A DNA stretch of 21,515 bases, taken from the NCBI GenBank assembly GCA_027943245.1, contig JANDJZ010000790.1:1-21515 (forward strand), read 5' to 3'. The notes beneath the pieces are model-generated. The model was given only the letters and a program-made list of their open reading frames with translations, was not told where the DNA came from and did no database searches. A program made the position numbers and the translations under genes. Positions 11,875 to 21,515 of the stretch are shown here, one piece after another. The stretch is from Acanthamoeba sp. SK_2022b. Lineage: Eukaryota; Discosea; Longamoebia; Acanthamoebidae. The number at the start of each line of letters is the position of its first letter. The first letter of the stretch is position 1.

Positions 11875-12219
11875 CGTTTGTCTTTTCGGAAGGACTTTCT
11901 CTACGAACGGATGGGGCAAGTTTAATGGAGAAGATTGATCCAATCCAACGCAACCTGAGCCACCAACAGGCAATAATGAAATTGACACTATGCGGCGTAT
12001 GCAGGGCTTTTCTTTTCGTATTTGTTTTTCTTCTGCGTTCGTTGAAAAGAATAAAAAGATAAAATAAAAATAAAATTCTAGTTTGAGGGGAGTAGATCAC
12101 AGAGACGTGGCACAAGAGTCACCTCCCGAACGCAAGTGTCCTCCTCACGGCGCCAGTTTCTACATCAATCAACACATCCAACGACATCATCATCATCGCT
12201 CTACACATCGGGTTTTTCC
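11875..12219. promoter_or_regulatory. Divergent promoter region, kinase / ZIP transporter
   Basis: 345 bp between two divergent start codons. It contains an A/T-rich stretch (about 12008-12082) closer to the middle than to either start and no convincing coding sequence. It must serve both genes; individual boxes cannot be assigned confidently. Confidence 0.55.
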
Positions 12220-12812
12220 ATGTTGTTCTTCAATCTGGCGCTTGCGGGGGTGGCGCCCCTTCTGGCGTCGCTCGTGCCCAAGTTTTTCTACCGACAAGGC
12301 CTGGGCCCCAAGGCCAACCACATCATGCTGGGCATCTCGGCCGGCCTCCTCTTTGCGATCGCCACGCTGGACCTCGTTCCCGAGGCCTTCTCCATGACCG
12401 CCCAGGGCGCCTCCTTCACCTCCCCGACCGCCGAGCTCGCGGCCACCGCCTCGCGGCACGCCGAGCTGCCCCAGGAGCTCGTCCACCAGATGCGGCCACC
12501 CACCTCCGCGCAAGTGCGCCGCCTCGTCTCGACGCACTCGGGAGACGACCCCGACGCGCTCGACGACTCTTCGAGCGGCGAGAGACTCTCCAAGTCGCTT
12601 CGCCAAGGTTCTGCCTCGCCTCGTCGAGCTCTGCTCTTCTTCTTCTTCTTCTTCTGCTGCTGCTGTTGCTCATAAGTTGTGGTGGTGTGTTGTACAGTCT
12701 CGGCGAACAGTCACGACCACGACCACGACCACGAACACGCGCACGGCGAGGACGGCGACGGTCACGACCACGGCGGGGAGGGGCACTCGAGTGCGTAGTT
12801 GTCCACGTGTGG

Positions 12813-12883
<71 letters not shown>

Positions 12884-14088
12884 TGTGTGTGAGGAGTGAG
12901 GCGTGGTGGGAGCGCTGGCGGTGGCTGCGATGCGCCTGCTCACTGCGGTCTCCGCATCGGATCGCAGATCGAGTGGCGATGATAGGCGTGGGCGTGGGCT
13001 ACCTGGTGCTGCTCATCGTGGAGCAGATCCTCACCGCCTCGGGCCACTCGCACTCGCACGGTAACGCATCTCTCTCTCTCTCTCTCTCCCCCCATTTGAT
13101 CAAATGACATCGCTGGGATTCCATCGTGTGTAACTCCGTTGTTGTTCGTCGGCATCTCAGGCGCTCCGTTGCAAATCAACGACCTCGACGTTCGCCACGA
13201 ATTGGAGGACGCTCACGTACGTGGCCACACGCGCACGTGCCCCCCCCCACGAGGGGGTCATGTTGTAGTGGATGCGGCTGACGCGATGCCTTGCCCCCCC
13301 CCCCGTGAACAGGCCCACTCGCACGGCAACCGACACGGGGGCGATGGTGGCGGATCGCTGTCAGAGTCCTTCTCCATGGTGGCCCTCGTGGCTCTCGCCC
13401 TCCACTGCCTCGTACGCGCGCGCAATGGCTCCTCCTGTGTGTTGCTACGGCGTCGCCTTCTGATAAGATGTCGACGCTGGCAGCCTGTCATTTTGCGCTC
13501 ACTCACCGCCGTGACAGGTTGACGGGTTCGTGATGGCGGGCGCCTACGAGGCCTCGGCAAAGGTGGGAGCGCGAGGTAAGCCTCTCCTCGCCGCCGCAGG
13601 GTTGCCGCCTCCTCCGCTCATTGCGGGTCCCTTTTGCTGGGCGTGCAGTGGCGCTGGCGCTGATCATTCACAAGATACCCGATGGGTTCGTGCTGTCGGC
13701 GGTCCTCTCCGCCTCGCGAAGCAACGCCTCCTTCTTCTCGACGGTCGCCCTTCTCGCGGCGATGACCCCGCTCGGTATGACACCTTTTCCTTTCCTTTTT
13801 CTTCTTTTTTCCTCTTTTCCTCCTTTTGACCGTGTGACTGTTCTGGGGCGTTGCAATGTACATTGGTTACACAGGAGGACTGCTGGGCTACGTGCTGATG
13901 GGCGGGATCTCGCCGCAGGTCCTCGGTTTCGTGCTCGGATTTGGTGCGGGGACTTTCCTTTTCATCACCGCCACGGGTACGGACGTGCTTCATGCTCAGC
14001 GAACAACCCCTTGGCAAGTCGAGTGAGCAATCACTTGATAGCGGTTGGACTTGGTTGATCTGATCGGGTGGCGCGGACAATGTCTTCA

Positions 14089-14157
<69 letters not shown>

Positions 14158-14311
14158 GTGTATGCTTGTGTGTTGCTGTCTAACAACAGGCATTATCCCG
14201 GAGATCATGAGCAAGGAGACCCCGCGAGGAATTCGGAACTGGTCTCTCATGTCGATGATGGCCGCCTACGCCGGCTTCTTCTTCTTCGACACCTTCTTCC
14301 ACGCCCACTGA
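12220..14311 (+). CDS. ZIP-family divalent metal transporter
   Basis: Nine exons: 12220-12607, 12698-12790, 12968-13060, 13161-13216, 13313-13411, 13518-13575, 13649-13774, 13875-13976, 14190-14311. They give 378 residues. The ATG at 12220 starts directly in a hydrophobic helix. A helix ending LGISAGLLF...LDLVPEA matches the second ZIP helix. A long cytoplasmic-type loop follows with a His/Asp tract (HDHDHDHDHEHAH) and two more His clusters (GHSHSHG and AHSHGNRHGG). Helices 4 and 5 carry the paired metal-site motifs LHCLVDGF and IIHKIPDGF. Two or three further helices end in DTFFHAH. The family moves Zn2+ (also Fe or Mn) into the cytosol; membrane location and metal preference cannot be read from sequence. 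Exon 1 would run on into Phe/Cys codons if intron 1 were missed; the join at 12607/12698 restores the His loop in phase. Confidence 0.9.
12815..12892. repeat. (TG)n run in ZIP intron 2
   Basis: About 39 TG units with one extra G near 12877, inside the 177-nt intron 2. Likely length-variable. Confidence 0.95.
14092..14160. repeat. (TG)n run in ZIP intron 8
   Basis: Over 30 TG units inside the 213-nt last intron of the transporter gene. The two longest introns of this gene each owe their length to a TG run. Confidence 0.95.
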
Positions 14312-14647
14312 AACGACACGCGACGCGCGCGTTCACGTGAAGCTCCAAACTCGGCCAGCGAATGCATTTGTGGGCCTTGTACAGTGCAAGAGTCCTCCCC
14401 TTCCTGTCCCAACAGTTAAAACAAGAAACTTTTTATTATTTATTCGAATATTTGATGTTCTTCTTTGTTGGTCTATCCTTTCTGGCCTGCAGGCTCACGT
14501 GTTTCATTCACGCTACTCCCTGCCCGAATGGAAGTGGTGCACTCCAACACGTAGCGCACGTGTTCTTGGAGTGATGGCAACTTCATGTTTGGAGCTAGGA
14601 AAAATGTTACAGGATGATATTGTACAATTATTTACACATGTGGCCAT
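14312..14647. other. Convergent intergenic gap, ZIP / RasGAP
   Basis: 336 bp between two converging stop codons. An open reading frame crosses part of it on the plus strand but lacks any recognisable protein character. A/T-rich patches at about 14430-14465 and 14620-14640 could hold the two 3' processing regions. Confidence 0.5.
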
Positions 14648-17412
14648 CTACGCAGGGTGCCGCCACCAAGGTAGGTTGAGCATGCGCACGTGCTTCATGA
14701 TGCGTTTCCGATGGCCCAGCGCGTCGATGCCCATCTCCACGAGTTTGGCGTCGGTGAGTTGCAGAACCTTTGGCCCATCCATGTCATGGGCGTGGAAGAG
14801 GTGGATGTGCTGCTGCATCTCGATGACCCGCAGCCAGTCGCACACATCTGCCAACTTCCAGTACTCGGCCTGCGTCTTGTCCCTGAGTCGCTCCTGCGGA
14901 GACAGCGAGAGCTCCCTACAGGCCAATAAAACGGATGATGAGCCAATCAGATTGCACTTGCAGTTGGGCGAGATGATGGCGAGACTCCTTACCTGATCAT
15001 TCGGAGCATGCGCTTGATGTGTCCATACTTGTCCACGCCCATGTCGGACAGGGACTGCCGGGTGACCTTGAGCAGCTCCCGCCCAGAGACCGCGTGCGCG
15101 ATGAACAGGCCGGCGTAGTCCTGGAGGCCATGGAGGCCCAGCCACATGGCCACCGCGCTCACCGGCCACTGCTCGACTTCTGCGCTCCAGGCCAACCCAT
15201 CACCGCACAGCGTGCGTCAGCGCTGGCTGCTGTGGTAGTGTCGTGGCTGTGGAGAGGAGGAGGGTTCACCTTGGTTGACCCAGCTCCATATGCAGGTGGC
15301 CGCGATTTGTTCCACGGCCTTGACGAGCTTCTTGCGCTCCCCCAGCTTCGTGACGCCGAGGGTGAGCAGCCCCTGAGCAGACAGTCGCAAGAGGCATCGG
15401 CCGTCGACGTCGGCTTTGTTCAGGGCCGCCACCGTCTCCCGCGAGTATCCGCTCCGCTCCAGCCAATCCACCACTTCATTGGGCCCCCACCGCAACACCT
15501 CTGCCGCGTAGCACACATCGCTCATGAGGTGAATGCGTGGAATGCATGGAATGCATGGAATGATGGGTGGCCACCTTCTTTGCAAGGGGTGGAGCTGTCC
15601 TGGCATTTCTTGTGGAGCGTGGCAAGGCAGTCGATGGAGGCCGGCCTGGGCCGCTCGTCCGATGAGCTGCACGACGCGGAAGACAATGACGACGTCGACG
15701 ACCACGACGAAGAGAGGCGTCGGGCGAGATCGGCCTCAGCCCTGCCCGACGCATCGCCGAGCTGGGCCAGGAAGGCCTTCAGCTCCTGCTGACACTGACC
15801 GCCAAGCGCATGGCCCAGCCGTTTCTGGACCTCCTTTAGCCGCAGGTGACAGGCCAGCGGCACCGGAGCGCCAGGCGGCGATGGTGGCCGTGCCTGCTCG
15901 GCCTGTGAGAGAGACACGGAGGAGTAGCCACAAGTGGTCGTCAGTGCGAGCTGTCGCGACGAGTCAGCAGTTGCAAGTCGCCGGGAACAGGGAATGCAAT
16001 GCACCATCCAGGCGATGAACATGGAGTGGACGACCGGGGTGTGGTCGCTGATGAATTGGTTGAAGGGCAACATGCAGGTCTCCTTCTCGAACGGGGTGCC
16101 GTTGACCAGCGTCTGGAGCAGCTTGGCCACCAGCACCAGGTTGCGCTTGGCCTTGGGCGTCACCTCTCCTGGGCAACGGCCACCGTCAGCGCCGGGCCAC
16201 TATCACACAGGAGAAACAAATAAGGAAAAAACGGTGGGTACCGGGCTTGACGAGGCCGTAGCTCGCCGGCGCGACGATGGCCGGACAGAAGAGGCGCAGG
16301 AAGAGCAGCGCGCCAAGGGCCTTGAACTCCGAGCCGGGGAAGCGCCTGGCGACGGCCTCGAACATGTGGCGGAGGAGCGCGCGCAGGGCGGGCGAGCAGT
16401 CGCGCATGGCGGCGTCGATGGCTTTCAGGAAGTCGAGGGTGAGCGCCTGCAGCTTGTAGCGACTGGGAGCCACGATGTCCCGGAAGTAGGCCTGCTGATA
16501 CTCGTGGGCCCTCCTGTCCTCGTCCTCGCGCCTGATTCGTAGTTGCAGCTCATCGTCCTCTTCCTCCTCCATTTCTACTTCTGCCTCGGCGTCTTCTTGA
16601 TATGGGCAGTGGCCATGGTGGCTTCTCATGCCGGGCTGCACGTCGGCAGAGTGTTTCCGGGCCATAACGGTGTTGCCCGAGGCACGACGCCCAACGCGCG
16701 GAGAGGGCGAGCCGAGCGATCGACTCTGGGAGCACCGGATGGGCGTGGGCGACGACGCGTAGAAGGCGGGCGGAGCCAGCTGGAGTCCCAGCTCGAGGGC
16801 CAGGCGCGTCGGATCGACTTCGACGCTCAGCGGCCGCTTGCACAGAGATCGCACAAGGCCGCCCAGGGCCTGGCCCAGCAGTCCCCTGCCAACAGTCGCC
16901 TGGCGTGCAAACTCGCTCACCAGGTCCACGGCCAGACTGCCTCCGCGCCACAGCAGGCCTTGTTCGGCTGCAGGCAGCACAAAAGCAGGCAAGAAGGGCA
17001 GCTGGGTCAGTTCCTCGGACTCCTGGTGCCTCATTTGGGTCTAGGCTCCCGCTCTTGTTGTTGTTAAATAAATGGGGGCCAATGGCACGCGAGCACCCAC
17101 GCGCTCTCGCACGAGCCAATCAGGCACCGAGGAGTTCGGGCCAATCGATGGTGTGGGCGTGTGGGGTGGGCCATGGGGTGGTGCGTGGATGGGGGCAGTG
17201 ATCTGCGGTGTGAGGATGAAGGGAGAAGAAGGGAAGGCCGTACTGGTAGAGCAGACCTCGAGAGTAATGGCCCGACAGAGCAGTGGGAGAGCGGCCTCTT
17301 CTGTGGGGAAGGCGGACAGAAGAAGCGTTGCCGCATCTCTCCTGCGCTCTTCATCGCCCCGTAGAGCCTGACTGGCAGCCTCCAGCAGCAGCTCTGCGGT
17401 GTGCAACGCCAT
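14648..17412 (-). CDS. RasGAP with three C-terminal SAM domains
   Basis: Seven exons: 17257-17412, 16242-17040, 16005-16168, 15575-15902, 15270-15500, 14993-15179, 14648-14915. They encode 710 residues. The RasGAP domain begins in exon 1 (ALPLLCRAITLE) and continues with the finger-loop LLWRGGSLA (Arg present), a Ser/Arg then Glu/Asp-rich insertion, the signature FLRLFCPAIVAPASYGL, and NLVLVAKLLQTLVNGTPF. Active GTPase stimulation on a Ras-like protein is therefore plausible. A Ser-rich linker leads to SAM 1 (VLRWGPNEVVDWLERSGYS to LGERKKLVKAVEQI), SAM 2 (QWPVSAVAMWLGLHGLQDY to YGHIKRMLRMI) and SAM 3 (YWKLADVCDWLRVIEMQQ to LGHRKRIMKHVRML), ending four residues after PWWR. SAM domains usually oligomerise or bind partners. 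Intron 3 (15903-16004, 102 nt) is in frame without stops and could be retained; its CT-rich acceptor supports splicing. Start choice: the ATG at 17412 completes the front of the GAP domain, but one at 17034 is also possible. Confidence 0.88.
15532..15566. repeat. Tandem AATGCATGG nonamer in an intron
   Basis: About four imperfect copies of AATGCATGG inside RasGAP intron 4 (15501-15574). In the reading direction of the neighbouring exon it would read as an His/Ser/Met/Phe repeat; phase analysis places it in the intron. Confidence 0.8.
17079..17145. promoter_or_regulatory. Cluster of three CCAAT boxes inside RasGAP intron 1
   Basis: CCAAT at 17079-17083, 17116-17120 and 17141-17145 (plus strand), i.e. 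ATTGG on the transcribed strand. They are followed in the minus direction by an A/T-rich ATTTATTTAAC stretch (about 17059-17073) and an in-frame ATG at 17034. The host intron (216 nt) is the longest in this gene. This looks like a possible internal promoter. Confidence 0.4.
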
Positions 17413-18074
17413 GTGGTGGTTGTTTCTTTTTGTTGTGACGCGTGATGTGCGAAGGTGGCTGCGTGTTGAGTGTTGTGGGCTTGGCGCGGCCGCAACCCGA
17501 ATGCAGGAGGTTTGGACCAGACACTCGGTTTCCTCGTGTGAATTGGTCGCAGGTTACGCCAAAGCGGGTATGCTGTTTTTTGTGGCAAAGCGCAGATGGG
17601 CCAAGAGAAGGCCGTGTCCGTCTCCGACAGCAACTCGCGGGGGCGGGGCAGAAGCTTGGACGAGGCAAACTATTGTAGAATAGTCGTAGCAATGCGGACG
17701 AGCACCACACCATGGAGCCCCAGATACAATGACCTCCACGATTGGTGCGTGGCGGACAACGTTAGTTCGGCAACGCGGGGCCCTCGTGGTCTTTCGTCAT
17801 GACTCCAATAAACAGCACAGATATTACCTATCAACAGTTGTCAGCAACAAAAAATTGTAGGCATGCCTATCATTCCATTTTTTGCATTTTTCTCGACTTG
17901 AAATGGGGAAAGAAAAACACACCAAACCACCAAAAATCCATCCATCATCTGATTGCAAATCGACGCGGCCCGTGTACTGCATTGGGAACTAAGGAGAGGC
18001 ACAACATAACCAACATCGTGCCATGAGTAGGAATACATCATACGAAAGGTATTTTTTGATTCCATTTTACGTTG
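17413..18074. other. Intergenic region between divergent RasGAP and SNARE genes
   Basis: About 660 bp. The part near 17413-17690 probably carries the RasGAP promoter (an ATTGG/CCAAT box at 17542-17546). A short open stretch from an ATG at 17692 to a possible GT donor at 17764 encodes TPWSPRYNDLHDW, loosely like the start of syntaxin 8, and might be a first SNARE exon, but I cannot join it in phase to later exons through the A/T-rich sequence at 17800-18070. Confidence 0.4.
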
Positions 18075-18779
18075 ATGATGATGGTGTTTCTCATCCAGCC
18101 CCCCTCCTGTCCATTTCATGGTAGGGCTTCGCTTTTGGGCCACACCGATTTGCCAGGCAGTTCTCAGCCACGACCTGGTCTGCGCTGGGGTGCTCCTCAG
18201 GTAGCGTTCCTCACTGGTGATTTATATTTGCTGCGTGCGATTTGCTTTGTTGGCGGCTTGTAACGTTCGCCATTTGCAGGAAACGTCTGAAACGAAGGAC
18301 TTGGACAATCGGGGCGTGCACGACCTCTCCAGCCAAAAGATACAAGGTGCCCTTTCTCCCCTACCATTGTTCCCTTTGCCATCACTGTGCATGTGGGGAA
18401 AGGCCTCTACTTTGGGGGGGGGGGTTTACATTGCGTCGCGCCTTTGCCATTCCCTTGGCTCGTTGTCTTCCTCAGCTTTGCTGCTCACCCCCCTGTTTGT
18501 TCTTCTTCGCTCTGTGCAGAGCAGGACAAGCTGCTCGACATCCTGGGCGAGAGCATTGAACGACAAAAGAACATCGCCCTCCACATCGGTACCAGGCCGT
18601 CTTCTTCTTCTCCTTCGCTCCGAGAGTTCGGCGCCTGACCTGTCTCGTGTTCGTTCTTGTTCTCCGCGTGCGCAGGCCACGAAGTGGACGAACAGATCGA
18701 CCTCATCTCCGACCTGGATCATGAAGTGCAGTCCACACAGGGCCGGTACGCGCTTGCTCCTTCCTTACAACTCTCATTG

Positions 18780-18819
<40 letters not shown>

Positions 18820-19024
18820 TTCTAGAAAGAATTGTTTGTTTTTATGTCCATATCTCTGATGCTGGCCTACTTCATCTCTCGGGGACGTCTGCAGCGTGTC
18901 CAAGGCGACGATGGCCATTCGCAAGATTGATGAGAAGTCGTCGGCGGGCTGCATGTGGACAATTATTCTCGTCCTCTTCCTGGCCCTCATTGGCGTCATC
19001 GCCCTCGCCTTCCTCCTCCCCTAA
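18075..19024 (+). CDS. Qc-SNARE, syntaxin-8-like
   Basis: Exons: about 18075-18200 (start uncertain), 18280-18346, 18520-18588, 18676-18745, 18895-19024. They give 153 residues as drawn. Central residues form the SNARE helix: Q-x-IQEQDKLLDILGESIERQK, then IGHEVDEQIDLISDLDHEV with the central Gln of the ionic zero layer in DEQ, then RKIDEKSSAGCMWTI leading to one C-terminal hydrophobic anchor (IILVLFLALIGVIALAFLL) and a stop two residues after it. This order and spacing match syntaxin 8, which acts in endosomal fusion. The phase of every join is consistent. The N-terminal Habc-type region usual for syntaxin 8 is not visible; either it lies in unrecognised upstream exons or the protein is short. 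Introns hold a poly-G patch (18415-18423) and an ATT run. Confidence 0.8.
18782..18820. repeat. (ATT)n run in a SNARE intron
   Basis: About 13 ATT units in the last intron of the SNARE gene (18746-18894). Confidence 0.95.
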
Positions 19025-19180
19025 CCTCTCTCTCTCTCTCTCTCCTGTTCTCACCCACAACACGCACCACTCACCCTCCAGCCGAGTCATGGGGAAACGA
19101 TTTGTTTTTTCCTGAATTATTTTGTATTATTTTGATTTTTATTGAGCCAAACTAAAAACAAGCAGCGGGAGATTAGTTTG

Positions 19181-21139
19181 ATGTTCAAAGAATCAGATAA
19201 GTGTCTGCTCACGGACTTGCCCGATGAGCTGCTGATATGCGTGCTCGCCTGGACACATCGTGTCTCTACGCGCGCCTTATTTGCCCTTGCTGCAGTAGCT
19301 TCTCCTCCCCAACATGGTGTCGACGACCTGTTACTCAACTCGCGCGGGTGGGGGGGGGGCAGACGTCGCGCCGGCTCTATGAGCTGCACTCGGATGCATC
19401 GCTGTGGCGTGTCCTCGCTTCGGAGCAGTGCCTCCTCCTTCCTCACCACGGCGGTGGTGAGCCGCTCGTCGACTACTGCCGGAGGCGGTTGATGGTCCAT
19501 CGACGCTGGCGGCAAACCTACTACTTTGGCGCCGTGCCCTCTCCTCTCCCCAAGGCAGACCTCTTGCCTCGCGACGCCGGCGGCCAAGACCGCGGCCCTG
19601 GCAGCTGCGTGCCGATTCGCACTTTCACACGCAGCGACCGAGCTGCCCTGGGCACGACCGCCAAAGAGGCAGACGACGATGACGACGACGACTATGACGA
19701 CGACGGTGAGATGAACGGCGAGGAGGTCTTCTCGATTGCCCTCAACGAGCGGCGAGTGTGCGTGCGCTTTGCCGCCGTGGTGCACGTCTACGCCGTTCCC
19801 GCTCTCCAGCTCGAGTGCGTTCTCGCCACCCCGCCCAGCACCCAGCCCAGTACGACTCCCGCCTCTCGTGGGACGATGAAGTGAGTTGTCGACCTTGGCC
19901 AAATCTCTCCCCCCCCCTCTTTCCTTTTGGCCACCTACGATTGGTCGATGGGCCAATCGCAGTTCGGATCGAAGGCGACATTGTCGCGGCGCCCTGCTCC
20001 GGCGACGTTCGCCTGTTCGACCTGGGCCAGCCGCCCCCGAGCATCAACGCGATCGGGGGTATATGATGTCCTGACCGTTTCCTATTCAGAAAATAGGGTC
20101 CAACTCATTCTGGCGCCACATATGACTGCTACCGACAGCTAGGGCGCCCTGGCAAATCATACGCGCGCCATCTGCGTTGGGCGAATGCGTTGTGGCCATG
20201 CGAGGCAGTCTGCTCGTCGCCGTCCACGAAAGCTACCACATCGTAGGGACCTCCACCTCCACCTCCACCTCCATCTTCTCGCTCGCTGCTTTTCCTCCTC
20301 TCCCCCCCAATCTTCATGCACTCACCAGCAACGGCGGGGCAGCGCATTCGCGACCTGCGTGCCAAGGGCGGTGACCTGATGGTGCGCCTGCGCGGCGGCG
20401 ATGCGCCAGACGACGAATGCGACAGGGAGCCCATCGAAGACGTGCAGTTTGTCTCGGACACTGTGTTCGCCATGTCCCTGGGCCCCTTCAGCGTCACCGT
20501 GCGCCCGACTTGCCAACCTGTCGCTCTCTCGCGTGCGCAACTCTCACGCCCCCCCCCTCTCCGACGCATCGCAGCTGGTGGACGTGCGGGGCCAGGAGGT
20601 GGCCACGCTGGTCGACGCGTGGTCAGCCCCCCAGGCCACGCCGTGGTACCCCCTGGGCAGCATCGGCGCCCTCTACGCGCAGGGCCCCATCATCGTCGCC
20701 GGCGACGGGGTACACCACTGTTGCACATGAGTTACACGGGAGAGGTTAAGAGGGGGGGGGCTGACCTGGTTGGCCGGGCCAGGCGGGCGCGATCAAGTCG
20801 TGGGACTGGACGACGGGACGCCTGCTGGGGCGCGTGGTTGCCCACGTGGGCCACGTGATGGACGTCCACCTGTCCACGGACGGCAAGCGGATGGCCACCG
20901 CCGGACACAACGACCGCGTGGTCGTTTGGGAGCGCAGCAGACGGAGCTCCGGGGCATCTGGGCAGCGATTGGACGCGAGAGGGGCGGTGGGTGGCGGCCA
21001 CGACCTCGAAGGCGACGGGTGGGCGTGGGTGCCGGTGGGCGGGCTCCAGTTCGCGGACGCCGTGCACGCGGTGCGGCTCGACGATGCTCGGCTCTACGTG
21101 GCAGCTGGCGCCGCCCTCCACGTCCTTACCGTCGCGTGA
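19181..21139 (+). CDS. F-box protein with WD40-like C-terminal repeats
   Basis: Seven exons: 19181-19294, 19363-19849, 19963-20058, 20139-20242, 20343-20498, 20575-20709, 20783-21139. They give 482 residues. The F-box spans exons 1-2: LTDLPDELLICVLAWTHR, then RALFALAA joined to TSRRLYELHSDASLWR. Splicing out 19295-19362, which contains a G-run, is needed to see it. After an Asp-rich segment (about residues 140-160), beta-propeller-like strands recur: GDIVAAPCSGDVRLFDLG, VVAMRGSLLVAVHESYHI, GPIIVAGDG/AGAIKSWDWTTGRLLG, and HVMDVHLSTDGKRMATAGHN...VVVWER, the last two being clear WD40 units. Such proteins are usually substrate receptors of SCF ubiquitin ligases. The exon 2 donor could instead be at 19868 (six residues longer); both keep the frame. 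The gene starts only 156 bp after the SNARE stop, same strand. Confidence 0.8.
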
Positions 21140-21439
21140 GGCGAGAGCCCTTTCTTTTTCGTTGTGTGTGTTGTTGTTGTCCATATTAAGAGTCAAGTTC
21201 ACCAAACCGGTACGGTTGGCGCCTTGGAAAGAGGGTTGTTGCACCATCACCACCAGATAGCGCGGTTACGCCCCATCAGGACAAGCACGATGGGGGAGTG
21301 GCGAAGTCAGGGGAAAGAAGCAGACAAGAGGACAGGTAACCTGACCATTGGGCCCCGGCCAATCACCATGCGAATTTTCACGGTTTTAATATTAAATGGG
21401 CGGGCCCATTGGCTGCCGCTGAGCAGCCATCTGTACAAA
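21140..21439. promoter_or_regulatory. Intergenic region with CCAAT boxes before the next gene
   Basis: 300 bp holding the F-box gene 3' end and a likely promoter for the gene at 21440. CCAAT lies at 21359-21363, an A/T-rich TTTTAATATTAAAT stretch at about 21383-21396, and ATTGG at 21408-21412, within 80 bp of the start codon. Confidence 0.5.
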
Positions 21440-21515
21440 ATGTCGACGCCGATCTCTGCCCTCGGTGGCGCTACTCTCCGCGGCATTGCCCCGCAGACAT
21501 TTGGGACGAACTCCC
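21440..21515 (+). CDS. Start of an unidentified gene (3' end outside window)
   Basis: ATG at 21440 opens a frame to the window end: MSTPISALGGATLRGIAPQ and six further residues. GC-rich codon use like neighbouring genes, no acidic residues and few charges; an organelle-targeting leader is conceivable but only 25 residues are visible. Support comes mainly from the CCAAT/AT-rich promoter-like sequence just upstream. Confidence 0.45.
   Translation, partial: MSTPISALGGATLRGIAPQTFGTNS

Noticed and set aside
12136..12219. Upstream in-frame extension of the ZIP protein
   Set aside because: It would need a GTG start and adds a polar Ser/His/Thr stretch before the first helix; the ATG at 12220 begins the helix directly.
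19295..19362. Frameshift in the F-box gene at the G-run
   Set aside because: A 68-nt GT-AG intron with phase 0 at both ends removes the run and gives a clean F-box; no frameshift is needed.

Overview
The window is nuclear DNA of a eukaryotic microbe with compact, intron-dense genes. Introns are mostly about 46-120 nt, and intergenic gaps are often 100-350 bp. The protein families (NDR kinase, RasGAP with SAM domains, ZIP transporter, syntaxin-8-like SNARE, F-box/WD40) and the GC-rich exons fit a free-living amoebozoan, most likely an Acanthamoeba-like lineage. That assignment is an inference; no rRNA or other species marker is present. All exon joins were worked out by hand from splice sites, reading phase and protein continuity, not from transcripts.

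Layout: (1) 1-798, the 3' end of a plus-strand gene for a very acidic protein. (2) 901-9080, an island with visibly lower GC that holds three genes, all on the minus strand. In transcription order these are a small secreted lysozyme-fold protein (B, 8448-9080), a 32-exon gene for a predicted 1618-residue seven-helix receptor with a huge secreted cysteine-bearing ectodomain (1705-8276), and a second lysozyme-fold protein (A, 901-1484). (3) 9272-11874 minus, an NDR-family kinase, divergent from (4) 12220-14311 plus, a ZIP metal transporter. (5) 14648-17412 minus, a RasGAP followed by three SAM domains. (6) 18075-19024 plus, a Qc-SNARE. (7) 19181-21139 plus, an F-box protein with a WD40-like C-terminus. 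(8) 21440 onward, the first codons of another gene.

The most unusual part is the island. Both lysozyme-fold proteins keep all eight cysteines of c-type lysozyme (GH22), but both positions that align with the catalytic Glu35 and Asp52 of hen lysozyme are replaced. The two paralogues have exon 1 and exon 2 of identical length, the same intron positions and phases, and a near-identical 16-bp element about 60 bp upstream of their start codons. Between them lies the receptor, whose C-terminal seven helices resemble the plant THH1/TOM1/TOM3 family. A working hypothesis is a surface-recognition module, for example for bacterial prey: non-catalytic lysozyme-fold secreted proteins coded beside a large-ectodomain receptor. 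The sequence shows linkage and paralogy; it does not show a functional interaction.

The remaining genes look like ordinary signalling, trafficking and transport genes, with some oddities: two apparent GC-AG introns in the kinase, long TG runs in two ZIP introns, and a CCAAT-box cluster inside the first RasGAP intron.
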